This document shows, in pieces, positions 42,008 through 51,108 of a stretch of DNA of 64,000 bases. The position numbers were made by a program, and so were the translations under genes. This DNA comes from Flavobacteriales bacterium (lineage in GTDB: Bacteria > Bacteroidota > Bacteroidia > UBA10329): the NCBI GenBank assembly GCA_020635535.1, contig JACJZP010000004.1, positions 62,001 to 126,000 on the forward strand, in the 5' to 3' direction. The first letter of the stretch is position 1, and each line of letters opens with the position of its first letter. Below the pieces are notes generated by a model, which searched no databases, had not been told where the DNA came from, and saw only the letters and a list, made by a program, of their open reading frames with translations.

Positions 42008-43047
42008 AGGTTGATATTTCCGTCAAAGATAAACTCCTGAAAGTGTTCATCCGACCAACCCCAATTTTCAGCATTCAAACCCCAATTTTTACCTTCTGAC
42101 ACCATCTTCATACCAGCCCGATGAACGATGGAATAATCAAGACATGGTTTGTCAGACAAAAAGCGAATGGTCTTGATCACATCATCAGACTCCCATCCAT
42201 TCTCATGATCAATATGATAAACGCATGCAGGATATGGGAAAAGCACCTGCTCCATGGATAAAGCACTGGCCGACCACAATGCCATGCTGTCAACATGAAT
42301 GGAATACATGTCGAGTTCAACATAACCATCAATCCTGAACCAGTCTTCTCTACTCATCAGCGTGTAATCCCCACAGGCCATAAAATCAACCGTAAAGTGC
42401 GGAAACTGCCCTTTATGTGTCCACTTCCAAACCTGCAACAACAACTTATTTGCGAGCTTGGCCAAACGCGGAAAACCATAAACAACCGTTGGCAGATCCA
42501 AAGATTCATAGCCTGGCGATTTGCCTAACCTCCGGATCACATTTTTCTCTGCGTATGCCAGCTGTTCTTCAAGGGAGTCATTGTTCAGCACCTCCTTCGG
42601 AACATCGCATCTGTTTGCTCTGTAGAACTTTCCGGTTTCCAGCTTTTTGGATGCCAACACTTCAAAATTTGCATAGCTGAAAAGAATATCAATGTTGGTG
42701 CATAGAATGAACTGACCCGAAGCTCTGCGGATTCCCACATTCTTGGCTATCATCTGATATAGTGGAAGCGCATCTGCAAACCTGTAACGATTATGAAGCT
42801 CTGCTGGCACAACTATATACTTCACACGAACCGGAACGTCTGATGACGGCTTGGGCAACACTTCGTTCAACAAAGGCCTGTCAGAGGGTGGATTCCACTC
42901 AACAATTACCAGTTCAATTGGCAGGTTGAACTTTTTTGCCTGCACGAAAACACTGTTCATGAAAGCCTCTGTGCGTTTCAACAGATCCCCTCCATGATTG
43001 TCATTTCGGGTGGTGGCAACAATTGATAGGTAGAATGAATCGGCCAA
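42004..43047 (-). CDS. Glycosyltransferase-like protein, RNDxxGGDF family, copy 1
   Basis: 347 residues, starting at TTG 43047; no ATG or GTG fits, and the frame is closed by a stop just upstream. It belongs to the same family as the two genes upstream: VATTRNDNHGGDL near residue 10, AKNVGIRRASGQFILCTNID near 100, FYRANRCDVP, CGDYTLMSREDW, and the end NWGLNAENWGWSDEHF. The NxDI motif takes the position of the usual DxD of GT-A enzymes. It is probably a glycosyltransferase of the cluster but no sugar can be assigned. Confidence 0.7.
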   Translation of the reverse strand: MADSFYLSIVATTRNDNHGGDLLKRTEAFMNSVFVQAKKFNLPIELVIVEWNPPSDRPLLNEVLPKPSSDVPVRVKYIVVPAELHNRYRFADALPLYQMIAKNVGIRRASGQFILCTNIDILFSYANFEVLASKKLETGKFYRANRCDVPKEVLNNDSLEEQLAYAEKNVIRRLGKSPGYESLDLPTVVYGFPRLAKLANKLLLQVWKWTHKGQFPHFTVDFMACGDYTLMSREDWFRIDGYVELDMYSIHVDSMALWSASALSMEQVLFPYPACVYHIDHENGWESDDVIKTIRFLSDKPCLDYSIVHRAGMKMVSEGKNWGLNAENWGWSDEHFQEFIFDGNINL

Positions 43048-43055
43048 TGCTGTTG

Positions 43056-44042
43056 TCAGGGCTTTGTTTCAGAAAGATCAAAATTAACCAATCCCCAATC
43101 CGAACCGTTATAAGTTTTCGGCATTTGTTCTCGCAACATGATATTTGCTTCCTCCAGAAACGACCGATAGGCCTCTTCGAAAGCAGGAATTCGCTTGTTT
43201 GCATCGAATCTGCGTGTGTGTTCTTTATGAAATATGGGTTCATCGAAAACAACCTCTTTCAGACCCGATGCCGCTGCCTGCACAACCATCAGAGCATCTA
43301 CATGCAATGATATTGGCGCATTCTCTCTGTGCCCCTTGAGTTCAAACCAATGATCTCGATGCATCAACAGAAAATCACCCGTTGCATTACAATGAAGCTG
43401 ATTTTCAATGTTGTTGTAATAGACTGGAATGGAAAGTGGATCCAAGATCATTTTCAAACGAGGAGTTGATCTGCGCCACAAATTGAGCAGGTGGTTTTTC
43501 CTTCGCAACTGTGAAAGGTCCTCAATGGAATCGATATGGAAAGACTGTCCTCTTAAATGTGCTTTGGTTAAGCTCCAGTTTGCTCCATAATCCCCAGCAT
43601 AATCCAACCTGTCGCAACGATAATATCGTCCTTTCTGAAGTCCTCTGAACCGTTTTATGAGATTGGCTGGTAAAATAATATCAGGATTGAGACAAAGTAG
43701 AAACTCTCCTTCGGCTCTTCTTATGCCTGCATTCTTCGCAGCATACTCCAACACGGGAAAGTTCTCTACACCTGTCTTTCTCACGAAATCTTGGTGAACG
43801 GATGGAGAAACCGATATGATTCGCACAATGACGGTTTCGTTGGACTTAGGCCAATCAATAAACTCCTCAATTGGAACCTCAGGCAACGGATTGTAGTTGA
43901 CAAAGATCATTTCAGATGGAATTCCAGCCGCGGTTAACGCTCTGAAATTCTCATTTACCGAAACTTCCAAACGCCCTTTGAAATCGCCTCCGTAATCATC
44001 ATTACGTCCAACAAAAACCAGAGAAATGTGCGGAGATTTCAT
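43056..44042 (-). CDS. Glycosyltransferase-like protein, RNDxxGGDF family, copy 2
   Basis: 328 residues. GRNDDYGGDFKGRLEVSVNE near residue 12, AKNAGIRRAEGEFLLCLNPD near 100, YYRCDRLDYAG, TGDFLLMHRDHW and HVDALMVVQAAASGLKEVVF match copies 1 and 3. The conserved H-x-D/E and GDF/Y motifs would form the acceptor and metal sites if it is a GT-A enzyme. It starts inside the stop of copy 3 (ATGA overlap at 44039-44042) and precedes copy 1 by eight bases, so the three are one coupled operon. Confidence 0.72.
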   Translation of the reverse strand: MKSPHISLVFVGRNDDYGGDFKGRLEVSVNENFRALTAAGIPSEMIFVNYNPLPEVPIEEFIDWPKSNETVIVRIISVSPSVHQDFVRKTGVENFPVLEYAAKNAGIRRAEGEFLLCLNPDIILPANLIKRFRGLQKGRYYRCDRLDYAGDYGANWSLTKAHLRGQSFHIDSIEDLSQLRRKNHLLNLWRRSTPRLKMILDPLSIPVYYNNIENQLHCNATGDFLLMHRDHWFELKGHRENAPISLHVDALMVVQAAASGLKEVVFDEPIFHKEHTRRFDANKRIPAFEEAYRSFLEEANIMLREQMPKTYNGSDWGLVNFDLSETKP

Positions 44043-45076
44043 CTCGTAAACGGGTCAGATTCTTTGAGCTGAAAATTTGCCAACCCCCAATTTTCATCGT
44101 TCAGAAATTGCTCCAACGGCCCACCTTCAGCAACTGTTCGGGCAACTTTTTCAAACAGTTCATACGCTTCTAAAAAACCACTTTGCTTTTGGATGGCTTC
44201 CCAGGTATACCTTCTTTCATGTTCCTGATGGAAAACAGGTTGCTCAAACACAACTTCTTCTAATTCAGAAGAAGCGATCACCGTAAAAATGGCATCGGTG
44301 TGAGTAGCTATTCTGGTGTACTCCGGATAGCCGTTGAGTTGCATCCAGTGCGAGCGATTCATTAGCATGAAGTCTCCAGAATTAAGGCAGTGAGCCATAT
44401 ATCCACCCTTGTTGTAGACCACATTCAGGCGAATAAGATTTGCCAATCCATCATTTTGCAATTTGAACGCTTCCCAGGCCAACCTGAAACGGTTAAACTT
44501 CTTAAGCCAGTGATATTGAAACGGTTTAGACAGCCCAGAAACAAAACCATACATGAAGCCTTTTAACGACACGGCAAAGCCAGATTTCCAAAGAACATCC
44601 AATTTCAGATCATGCACCTTCTTAAAATCAAGGCGATTGGCTCTGTAGTAATGTCCTTTGCTCAATTCTTTTTGCGCAATTGCTTTCACAATATCCGGAT
44701 GCAGCAGAATGTCTGCATTGATGCACAACACATATTCTCCAGCAGAACGCCTAATACCTACATTCTTGGCAATGAATTCATAGAACGGTACCGTATTTCG
44801 AATTCCTTCGTCCACATATTTCTTATGAATCTCCTCTGGTACATCAATAACCCTGTAGGAAACCGATTCTGGATACTCAGGCCAAACCAGCTCGCTTATC
44901 AATGGTTCATTGGTTACCACCGGATTCCAGTTGACCAGTATGAATTCAGTTCTTAATCCGTATCGATTGAACAGTTCAGCATTCCAATCCAAGCAATTCT
45001 GCAACCGTTCGCGGAAATCTCCACCGTAATTGTCATTACGCCCAGAAACAACAATGCTCAGATAAGGCTGTCTCAT
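44039..45076 (-). CDS. Glycosyltransferase-like protein, RNDxxGGDF family, copy 3
   Basis: 345 residues. SGRNDNYGGDFRERLQNCLDW near residue 11, AKNVGIRRSAGEYVLCINAD near 103, YYRANRLDFKK, SGDFMLMNRSHW and FHQEHERR are the family's blocks; the C-terminus NDENWGLANFQL repeats the end of copy 2 (DWGLVNFDL). It begins directly after the stop of the SGNH gene (TAG-ATG). Three diverged copies in a row suggest three different linkages or acceptors, but this is inference. Confidence 0.72.
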   Translation of the reverse strand: MRQPYLSIVVSGRNDNYGGDFRERLQNCLDWNAELFNRYGLRTEFILVNWNPVVTNEPLISELVWPEYPESVSYRVIDVPEEIHKKYVDEGIRNTVPFYEFIAKNVGIRRSAGEYVLCINADILLHPDIVKAIAQKELSKGHYYRANRLDFKKVHDLKLDVLWKSGFAVSLKGFMYGFVSGLSKPFQYHWLKKFNRFRLAWEAFKLQNDGLANLIRLNVVYNKGGYMAHCLNSGDFMLMNRSHWMQLNGYPEYTRIATHTDAIFTVIASSELEEVVFEQPVFHQEHERRYTWEAIQKQSGFLEAYELFEKVARTVAEGGPLEQFLNDENWGLANFQLKESDPFTR

Positions 45077-46312
45077 CTATTTTTCCGCTTCAGATGCAAG
45101 TTTCTTGTCAATCAACTCTTGAAGGTAGTTGGCGTAAGCAAGATGTCCATCATTATTGAAGTGCCCGTCATCAATATTGTACTGATCCAGATTCATTTCC
45201 GGCTCATGGAAGTCCATCCCTTCAAACACGGCAGGTGTCTTTTCTGAACCGATCAGCTTCTTTCCTTCAACCTGAGGTATGATGCTGATGATCAATGGAA
45301 CACGTTTCTCCGCACATCCATCGATCAACTTCTGCAACTCTCCCCTCGACTCATAAGTTGTTGGCAGATAAGGAAGTGTTGTAAACCTATGCTCTACCAA
45401 TCCGAAACGCACAAGCCCTAACCAAATGATTGTTGTAACAACCGTTTTGGACATCAGAAGATTGAATTTATCGGTCAGTGGAATTGTCATGTTCCACATC
45501 ACATTGTCGTAAGCAGACTGCATATCAGGAAACAGAACACCTGCCTGATAGCTCAGTATGTTCCCCGCATTTGTGCTGTAGTGAATAGGCACGTGGGCTT
45601 GTGGCTTTCGTTCCAATGGAACAATATCGTTTCCCATAAAAAGATTGACGACCACAACATCCGGTTGAACCTGATCAAAGAACTGCTCAAAAACAAGGTT
45701 GTATTGCGGAATGTCTGAACCACTGATACCTGTATTGAAAACCGTGTAACCCCGAGCCAGAAGTGTATTGGAAAAGCTCTTTGTCTTGTTTGAAGTTGAA
45801 TGCCCCCAAGTGAATGAATCGCCAAGCATCAATACTCTACCCTTTCCTTTACATGCTGAAGCAAACGGAATACTGTAGAATCCATACGAGTTTACAGGTT
45901 CGGCCGCAAACTGGATCAGAGTCGAATCGTGGCAAGACAAAGGGCCAGAAGTTAATGCATCCACCCGTTTGAAGAATTCACCACTCCGATCTTCTGGAAA
46001 CAGATGGTTGTCATACACCGCTCCTACTTCAACGACCAGATCATTCTCCTTACAGTAATCGGGCATTTTTCCCTGCGACACCTGCCTTGCCCGAATGGCA
46101 TGTTCTATTACCCTGCAAGCTGCCGTATCAACTTTGAAGATTCCAACAGAATCTGCCAAGAAACCCTTGATGTAACGAAGTTCATCAACCTGATGAACCC
46201 ACTTGTTCCTTTGGAATTGACCAGCTGTCCAGCGCATTTTTCTAAGACCTATCTCAGTTATCATGAGCGTAAGCAGTCCTGCTACCGTTGCCAGTAAAAT
46301 GTTCTTCCTCAT
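45077..46312 (-). CDS. SGNH/GDSL-like hydrolase or acyltransferase, membrane anchored
   Basis: 411 residues with an N-terminal membrane anchor (about 5-22). The SGNH blocks are visible: GRVLMLGDSFTWGHSTSN near residue 175 (block I, nucleophile Ser), VVVNLFMGNDIV (block III, GxND), and DGHFNNDGHLAYANYL at the end (block V, D-x-x-H). In glycan clusters such proteins usually remove or add acetyl or acyl groups on the polymer. The domain should face the periplasm. Its start overlaps the HTTM gene (ATGA). Confidence 0.85.
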   Translation of the reverse strand: MRKNILLATVAGLLTLMITEIGLRKMRWTAGQFQRNKWVHQVDELRYIKGFLADSVGIFKVDTAACRVIEHAIRARQVSQGKMPDYCKENDLVVEVGAVYDNHLFPEDRSGEFFKRVDALTSGPLSCHDSTLIQFAAEPVNSYGFYSIPFASACKGKGRVLMLGDSFTWGHSTSNKTKSFSNTLLARGYTVFNTGISGSDIPQYNLVFEQFFDQVQPDVVVVNLFMGNDIVPLERKPQAHVPIHYSTNAGNILSYQAGVLFPDMQSAYDNVMWNMTIPLTDKFNLLMSKTVVTTIIWLGLVRFGLVEHRFTTLPYLPTTYESRGELQKLIDGCAEKRVPLIISIIPQVEGKKLIGSEKTPAVFEGMDFHEPEMNLDQYNIDDGHFNNDGHLAYANYLQELIDKKLASEAEK

Positions 46313-48162
46313 TCAGTCAATGTTAGAACATAAGCTTCATTCGTTACCTGATCCATCTTTTCTGGAAGCAGAGGTCTTTTTACAATGTAAACCGCCACCG
46401 AATCGACATCCTGCAACGTTGGTATCGCATATTTCCACCTTTTCCAGAGTATTTCAATTCCTGTTGTATCAATCTGATCATTGTTCTGAATGTTCCGAAT
46501 AATGTGATACTCTGTACGTGTGTAGTTCTCCCAGAAGAAACCATGCTTCTTACCCTCTTCCCAAACGTTAATGTCTGTCTTGTCCCTGTCCAGTATCTGA
46601 TATTGGAAATAATGGACATCATCCGGCACCAATGAAGAGTATGTGGGATAAATGGAAAAGGGATATGAGTTGATATTCCCTACTCCGCATAAAAAATTGG
46701 CAAACAGGATGAACAGTGGCCCGATGATCATGATAGAGTTGAATTTCACGGAGGTTGAGACCTCCTTCGAATCTTTGGAGATCCAACCGAATTTCTCTAG
46801 GACAGGCTCCCAAGGTATGAATACCATGTACACCAATTGCAATGGTTGAAACCCAATGTACAGGAACAGATCGAATATCCTGTGCATGACCAAACCACCC
46901 AATATAGACACCCACCTTGTTATGCGGTTGATGAGAAGAAATGGGTAGGCCAACTCGAAAAGCACCACTGCCAAACCGCCCAGCTTTAAGAACAAGGGAA
47001 ATTCATCCACTCTTAGGTTCGGCAACTTATCAAAGTGCTCAAACCACTCCAATTGTACCTGATTGACCATTGAGTTACTGAAAACCCAATCAAATCCACT
47101 GAACCAGAATTTGTAGAATCCAGCAAAAAAGTAGATGAACCCCAAATGCATCCAGATCACCCTAAGATGAAATCGGTATGAAGGTTTGGAAGTGACCACA
47201 TCCCCCGTCCCATTCTTTCTAAAACCATCGACAGAAAAAACATCAGCACATGGGCTGAAAGCAAAGATCCATGAAACCCAGATGGTAAGTTGGTCATGAG
47301 CAAGTTTTCCGAAAAAGTTGGGAACAGACACTACATAGAACACCGTAAGTGCATTCAGAATAAGAAACAGTCTTGTTCGGTATCCGATACTCACCATAAG
47401 GGCAAACACTACCCCAAGCACACACATCACATGGTAAATTCCGTCTGAAATGGGAATGGATCTGACCAGCCATCCTATCATTGGAAGCTCTTCTCTGGGC
47501 ATAACACCCAACCCATTGTATTCCGACCGTCCCCAATAATAAGATGCCAGATACAGGAAAAACAGAATCCGTGTTATTGCCAACGAATATGGAAGCTGGG
47601 GCTCAAAGAAAAATCTGTGAAGCGATGACCGGACCGAATCTCTGTCTTCGATGACAAAATGAACAAGATTTGCAAGATTGACCAACAGAAAACCTTGAGT
47701 ATTGCGAAGCTGAAAGATGGTCGGCTCCGCAGTGAGAAAGTTTCTGGATAAATAAGCTACCAGCGCCAAAGCCAGCGTAACACCGAACGGAACTACAATT
47801 TTTCGAATAAATCGATGTCGAACTGTGCCTGTTCGGTTTTGTTTTGGCTGAACCGGGACACCAAGTAACAGAATCACAGTAACTATCGGTATGCCATACC
47901 TAAGTCCATGTCCGATCAGAAATATCTCATAAGACCAGTGAGAGTAGTATTGACCGATGGCTTCTGGGCCATTTTCCAATAACCATGCAAGATCGAGCCT
48001 ACCGTATGCAAGTATCGGATGCCATTCTTCAGAAATTGCCACTGAAAGTATGACCACAGCAAGCTGGGCAACCGCCAGAACGATCAAACGCCATATCGAC
48101 TCCTTAAATATGTTCACGGCAACCGCAAAGACTTTGAGATAAATCCATTGGCAAGTAAACAC
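46309..48162 (-). CDS. HTTM-domain (vitamin K-dependent carboxylase-like) membrane protein
   Basis: 617 residues with about ten or more membrane helices. The sequence LAITRILFFLYLASYYWGRSEYN, WVSWIFAFSPCADVFSVDGF, and RVIWMHLGFIYFFAGFYKFW are those of the horizontally-transferred transmembrane domain (HTTM), a relative of the vitamin K-dependent gamma-carboxylase. Bacterial HTTM proteins often lie in glycan or lipid clusters and their activity is unknown. The start is GTG 48162 in the longest frame; GTG 48117 (MNIFKESIW) is an alternative. Confidence 0.75.
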   Translation of the reverse strand: MFTCQWIYLKVFAVAVNIFKESIWRLIVLAVAQLAVVILSVAISEEWHPILAYGRLDLAWLLENGPEAIGQYYSHWSYEIFLIGHGLRYGIPIVTVILLLGVPVQPKQNRTGTVRHRFIRKIVVPFGVTLALALVAYLSRNFLTAEPTIFQLRNTQGFLLVNLANLVHFVIEDRDSVRSSLHRFFFEPQLPYSLAITRILFFLYLASYYWGRSEYNGLGVMPREELPMIGWLVRSIPISDGIYHVMCVLGVVFALMVSIGYRTRLFLILNALTVFYVVSVPNFFGKLAHDQLTIWVSWIFAFSPCADVFSVDGFRKNGTGDVVTSKPSYRFHLRVIWMHLGFIYFFAGFYKFWFSGFDWVFSNSMVNQVQLEWFEHFDKLPNLRVDEFPLFLKLGGLAVVLFELAYPFLLINRITRWVSILGGLVMHRIFDLFLYIGFQPLQLVYMVFIPWEPVLEKFGWISKDSKEVSTSVKFNSIMIIGPLFILFANFLCGVGNINSYPFSIYPTYSSLVPDDVHYFQYQILDRDKTDINVWEEGKKHGFFWENYTRTEYHIIRNIQNNDQIDTTGIEILWKRWKYAIPTLQDVDSVAVYIVKRPLLPEKMDQVTNEAYVLTLTE

Positions 48163-48165
48163 ATT

Positions 48166-49212
48166 TCATCTATCCAACCATTTGAACAAGAATGTGAACT
48201 TATACTTAATGTTTGACCCTTTGAGCTTCCACCAAAGTTTATCAAGAAAAACCAGAATGATCTTCCGTGGATAATTATCAAAACCAACGAACAAGACCAA
48301 AGCAATGGGCCACAGATCTCTATTCACGAACACAGCCGCATTGATGGCGAATAAAACCGGTAGATTGAAATTATAGATATCGTCAACGATGCCAATCAGA
48401 CCTTCTTTTGAAACCTGCCAAGTTCCGGTCATTCTATGATGGAAGTACCACGATAAGAGACCTGCCACCACAAGAATAACCAACGAGTGATTGAAATAAT
48501 ACATCCATACAGCAAACAGGATTGCTTCAAATAAAAACAGTCCCTGCATCCAATGCTCTATTACCCGAGGATTTCTTGCAACCGCCAAAGACCGAACGCC
48601 ACTGAGCGCATCGGACTGCATGTCAGCAAGCTGTCCGTTCAAATGATTTCTGACCTCCCACATATACGACCACGTCAAATAGATCATAAACACCATCGGA
48701 ATATCAGTGGTTGGATTTAACAAAACAGCCCCTATCATAGCGTAAGGAAGTGACCGCTCATAAAGACCTGTAACTAAAACCGAAACCACCCCTCTTTCCT
48801 TCAACCTTGCGGGTTTTAAAGAATAGAGAGCATTGAGAGCAATTTGCAGCAAGGCCATTCCAACCAACCAATTCGACCCAATACTCCAAACAAGGATAAC
48901 AGCCGTAAACGCGGAGCTTAAAACTGCGAACAGTGCCCACTTCCTGCCCAATGAATTGACAATGTTCGGTTTACCTGCTTTGGTGTCTACTTCATGATCA
49001 GAAATATCATTTACCAGATGTCCGTAAATAGCAAGAAGCACGAACGCGCCAAAAAGCCTTGCTATGCAAAGCCAATAGTAAGTGTTGACCTCAAGACCAC
49101 AGGATACGGTCAGCAGTATTACCGTCAGCAACCCGCCAGCAATCTTAAACACCCACCATTTGTCTGCTTTTAAAAGCCTGTATTTTCCTTCGGGCACTGC
49201 CATTGCAACCAT
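48166..49212 (-). CDS. UbiA-family prenyltransferase
   Basis: 348 residues with about eight membrane helices. The first aspartate motif is NDISDHEVDTKAGKPN near residue 66, and the second region has DMQSDALSGVRSLAV. Both are needed for Mg and pyrophosphate binding in UbiA enzymes. Its position inside a glycan cluster, rather than near quinone genes, argues for transfer of a prenyl chain to a sugar-phosphate or other acceptor, as decaprenyl-phosphate phosphoribosyltransferases do, but the acceptor is not known. ATGs at 49212 and 49203 are both possible. Confidence 0.8.
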   Translation of the reverse strand: MVAMAVPEGKYRLLKADKWWVFKIAGGLLTVILLTVSCGLEVNTYYWLCIARLFGAFVLLAIYGHLVNDISDHEVDTKAGKPNIVNSLGRKWALFAVLSSAFTAVILVWSIGSNWLVGMALLQIALNALYSLKPARLKERGVVSVLVTGLYERSLPYAMIGAVLLNPTTDIPMVFMIYLTWSYMWEVRNHLNGQLADMQSDALSGVRSLAVARNPRVIEHWMQGLFLFEAILFAVWMYYFNHSLVILVVAGLLSWYFHHRMTGTWQVSKEGLIGIVDDIYNFNLPVLFAINAAVFVNRDLWPIALVLFVGFDNYPRKIILVFLDKLWWKLKGSNIKYKFTFLFKWLDR

Positions 49213-49218
49213 TGAACC

Positions 49219-50112
49219 TTATGGTCTATACTGGTTTATGTAGGGTAGTACATGTGGATGTAATCCAAGTCCCTCATAAAATGAATAATGACTCTTTACA
49301 GAATTGTTTATTAGTTCCAAATCATTGTTCGACAACTTGGAAGAACCTTTTAGCAGTGTAGGCAACCAAGTTTCTTTAGCAGTATTCAGTCGCGCAGTGT
49401 AGGCATCATAAAGCTTTCTTTGGTTCTCAATAGGTAATGGTTTTATCAGCATCCTGAAAAAAAATGAGACCATCCTAACCAAGACTTGCACGTTTTTGGG
49501 AATTGACCTATTAATTGCCTCGGGCTGAAACTCGAACCGTGACAACTCAAAAAATTGCTCTACGGTTTTTAGAAACTTCTGATGGTCATCCATAAGAAGC
49601 TCAAACGGAAGCACGAGTACATTCTCACTTCCGAACAATTTCTGATATGTGGTAATGACAAACTCATAATCATACAACTTGAAGATCAATTCACCCGCGT
49701 CATCCAAAATTCGTTTCAAGCCGAAAGACCCAGCAGCCGTAAGATATTGTGAATATATTGAACCGAGCAACGAATAAGGAGAACGTACTACAATAAGGAT
49801 TCGTGCGTCAGAAAACCGTTCGGATATTTCTGATGCAACACGATACTTGTGTGCCCTGATCTCATAACCCATGTTATACAGTTCCAGCCCTTCTCGGGAA
49901 CGCCCCCCTGCCCAAATTGATAATTGTTCTTCACTTATGACATGGGCATTTCCGTCAAGTTCACCTTTCAAATCAAGATCAAACATGCCGGTGTTCCTGT
50001 AATTGTTTAACTCATCAAACGAATATGCTACGTTGGGATGTGCTTTCAGATACTGCTGAAGGAACGTTGAACCCGCCTTTGGAAAACCAACATGAATACG
50101 TGTTATAGCCAT
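49219..50112 (-). CDS. Sulfotransferase (tandem copy 1)
   Basis: 297 residues. The 5'-phosphosulfate-binding loop is GFPKAGSTFLQQYLKAHP at about 9-26. The 3'-phosphate-binding strand is ARILIVVRSPYSLLGSIYSQYL, with its Arg and Ser. LVLPFELLMDDHQKFLKTVEQFF and the C-terminal PNxxYRP-type end complete the family pattern. It should transfer a sulfate from PAPS to a sugar or lipid acceptor. The neighbouring gene is the same length (297 residues) and clearly its recent duplicate. A fragment of a third gene lies between the two copies. Confidence 0.88.
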   Translation of the reverse strand: MAITRIHVGFPKAGSTFLQQYLKAHPNVAYSFDELNNYRNTGMFDLDLKGELDGNAHVISEEQLSIWAGGRSREGLELYNMGYEIRAHKYRVASEISERFSDARILIVVRSPYSLLGSIYSQYLTAAGSFGLKRILDDAGELIFKLYDYEFVITTYQKLFGSENVLVLPFELLMDDHQKFLKTVEQFFELSRFEFQPEAINRSIPKNVQVLVRMVSFFFRMLIKPLPIENQRKLYDAYTARLNTAKETWLPTLLKGSSKLSNNDLELINNSVKSHYSFYEGLGLHPHVLPYINQYRP

Positions 50113-50138
50113 TTAACGAGAAGGTAACTTAGATAAAT

Positions 50139-50213
50139 ATGCAAAGATTAGTTTCAATTACCGTGTTGGAGATTTTAAGAACACTTTTGCTCATAATATT
50201 CCAAAAAAGGTAA
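50139..50213 (+). pseudogene. Truncated 5' remnant of the 51109 lipoprotein gene
   Basis: ATGCAAAGATTAGTTTCAAT at 50139 is identical to the first bases of the 51109 gene and the similarity runs on for about 38 bases (MQRLVSI.. then GATTTT); it then diverges and ends at TAA 50211. It overlaps the 3' end of sulfotransferase copy 2 on the other strand. It is explained by a tandem duplication of the sulfotransferase with its upstream region and the beginning of the divergent gene. The retained piece may still carry the promoter of copy 1. Confidence 0.75.
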
Positions 50214-51068
50214 GACATGCTTGTGGTCTTTTAACCCAGTGTAAAAACGATAGTTATTCTCAATACAACGATTAAGAGCGATTTCATTGGCAAAACTCAA
50301 ATTACCATTAGACTCAAATCCTTGAAACCACTTCTCTTTAGCCACACGGAGGATTTTCAAATAATTCTCAAAGAGCTGGTTTTGAATCGGTAGGATCTTA
50401 GAAACTTTCGTCAAAACTTTTGAAGTCATTCTGAAAGTTGAAAGAAACTCTACTGGTATGGAGCGATTTATTTTCGACCGATTGAAATCAAAATGTTCCA
50501 ATTCAAAAAACTCCTCAATAACACTTAGGAACTGAGATGTATCAGTATCTAACAATTCAAAAGGTAGAACAAGCACATTTTCACTTCCGAATAAGCTCTG
50601 ATAGAGCTCAATGGTGTACTGGTAATCATACAGTCTGCAGATCTTCACACCCAATCGATTCAAAAAAGGTTCAAACTCCTCGCTACCTCCTTTACTTATA
50701 TACTGAGAATATACTGAGACCAGCAATGACCTTGGAGATCTTAAAACAATCAGAACCTTAGCATTTGGTGCACTGTGCATCAAAGTTTCGGCAACATATT
50801 TCTGTTGTTTCTTTCCATCGTAATTCAACCTATCAGATTCAGGATCCTCTTCAATTAACCCACCTGCCCAAAGAGACAATTGCTCACCACTTATTACACG
50901 AACCTGTCCATCAAGAATTGCTCTCTGACGTATGTCCAACATGCCCGTTCTTTTGTAATCATCAAGTTCATCATACGAATACACAACATTGGGATGTGCA
51001 TTAAGATATTGTTGAAGGAATGTTGAACCCGTTTTAGGAAATCCAATATGAATACGTGTTATGGCCAT
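50175..51068 (-). CDS. Sulfotransferase (tandem copy 2)
   Basis: 297 residues from the ATG at 51068 (MAITRIHIGFPKTGS); a longer frame to 51449 would overlap the divergent lipoprotein gene and is discarded. The PAPS-binding loop GFPKTGSTFLQQYLNAHP and the strand AKVLIVLRSPRSLLVSVYSQYI match copy 1 position for position, as do SGEQLSLWAGG and LVLPFELLDTDTSQFLSVIEEFF. The N-terminal halves are nearly identical and the C-terminal halves more diverged, consistent with duplication and then specialisation. Confidence 0.88.
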   Translation of the reverse strand: MAITRIHIGFPKTGSTFLQQYLNAHPNVVYSYDELDDYKRTGMLDIRQRAILDGQVRVISGEQLSLWAGGLIEEDPESDRLNYDGKKQQKYVAETLMHSAPNAKVLIVLRSPRSLLVSVYSQYISKGGSEEFEPFLNRLGVKICRLYDYQYTIELYQSLFGSENVLVLPFELLDTDTSQFLSVIEEFFELEHFDFNRSKINRSIPVEFLSTFRMTSKVLTKVSKILPIQNQLFENYLKILRVAKEKWFQGFESNGNLSFANEIALNRCIENNYRFYTGLKDHKHVLPFLEYYEQKCS

Positions 51069-51108
51069 TGGATAAGATGGTAGCTTTACCGGAACAATTC
51101 GGCTAAAG

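Noticed and set aside
42013..42030. -7 box TATCTTTG before the UDP-sugar dehydrogenase gene
   Set aside because: It lies inside the 3' end of the coupled upstream gene and matches ordinary codons, so it is probably chance.
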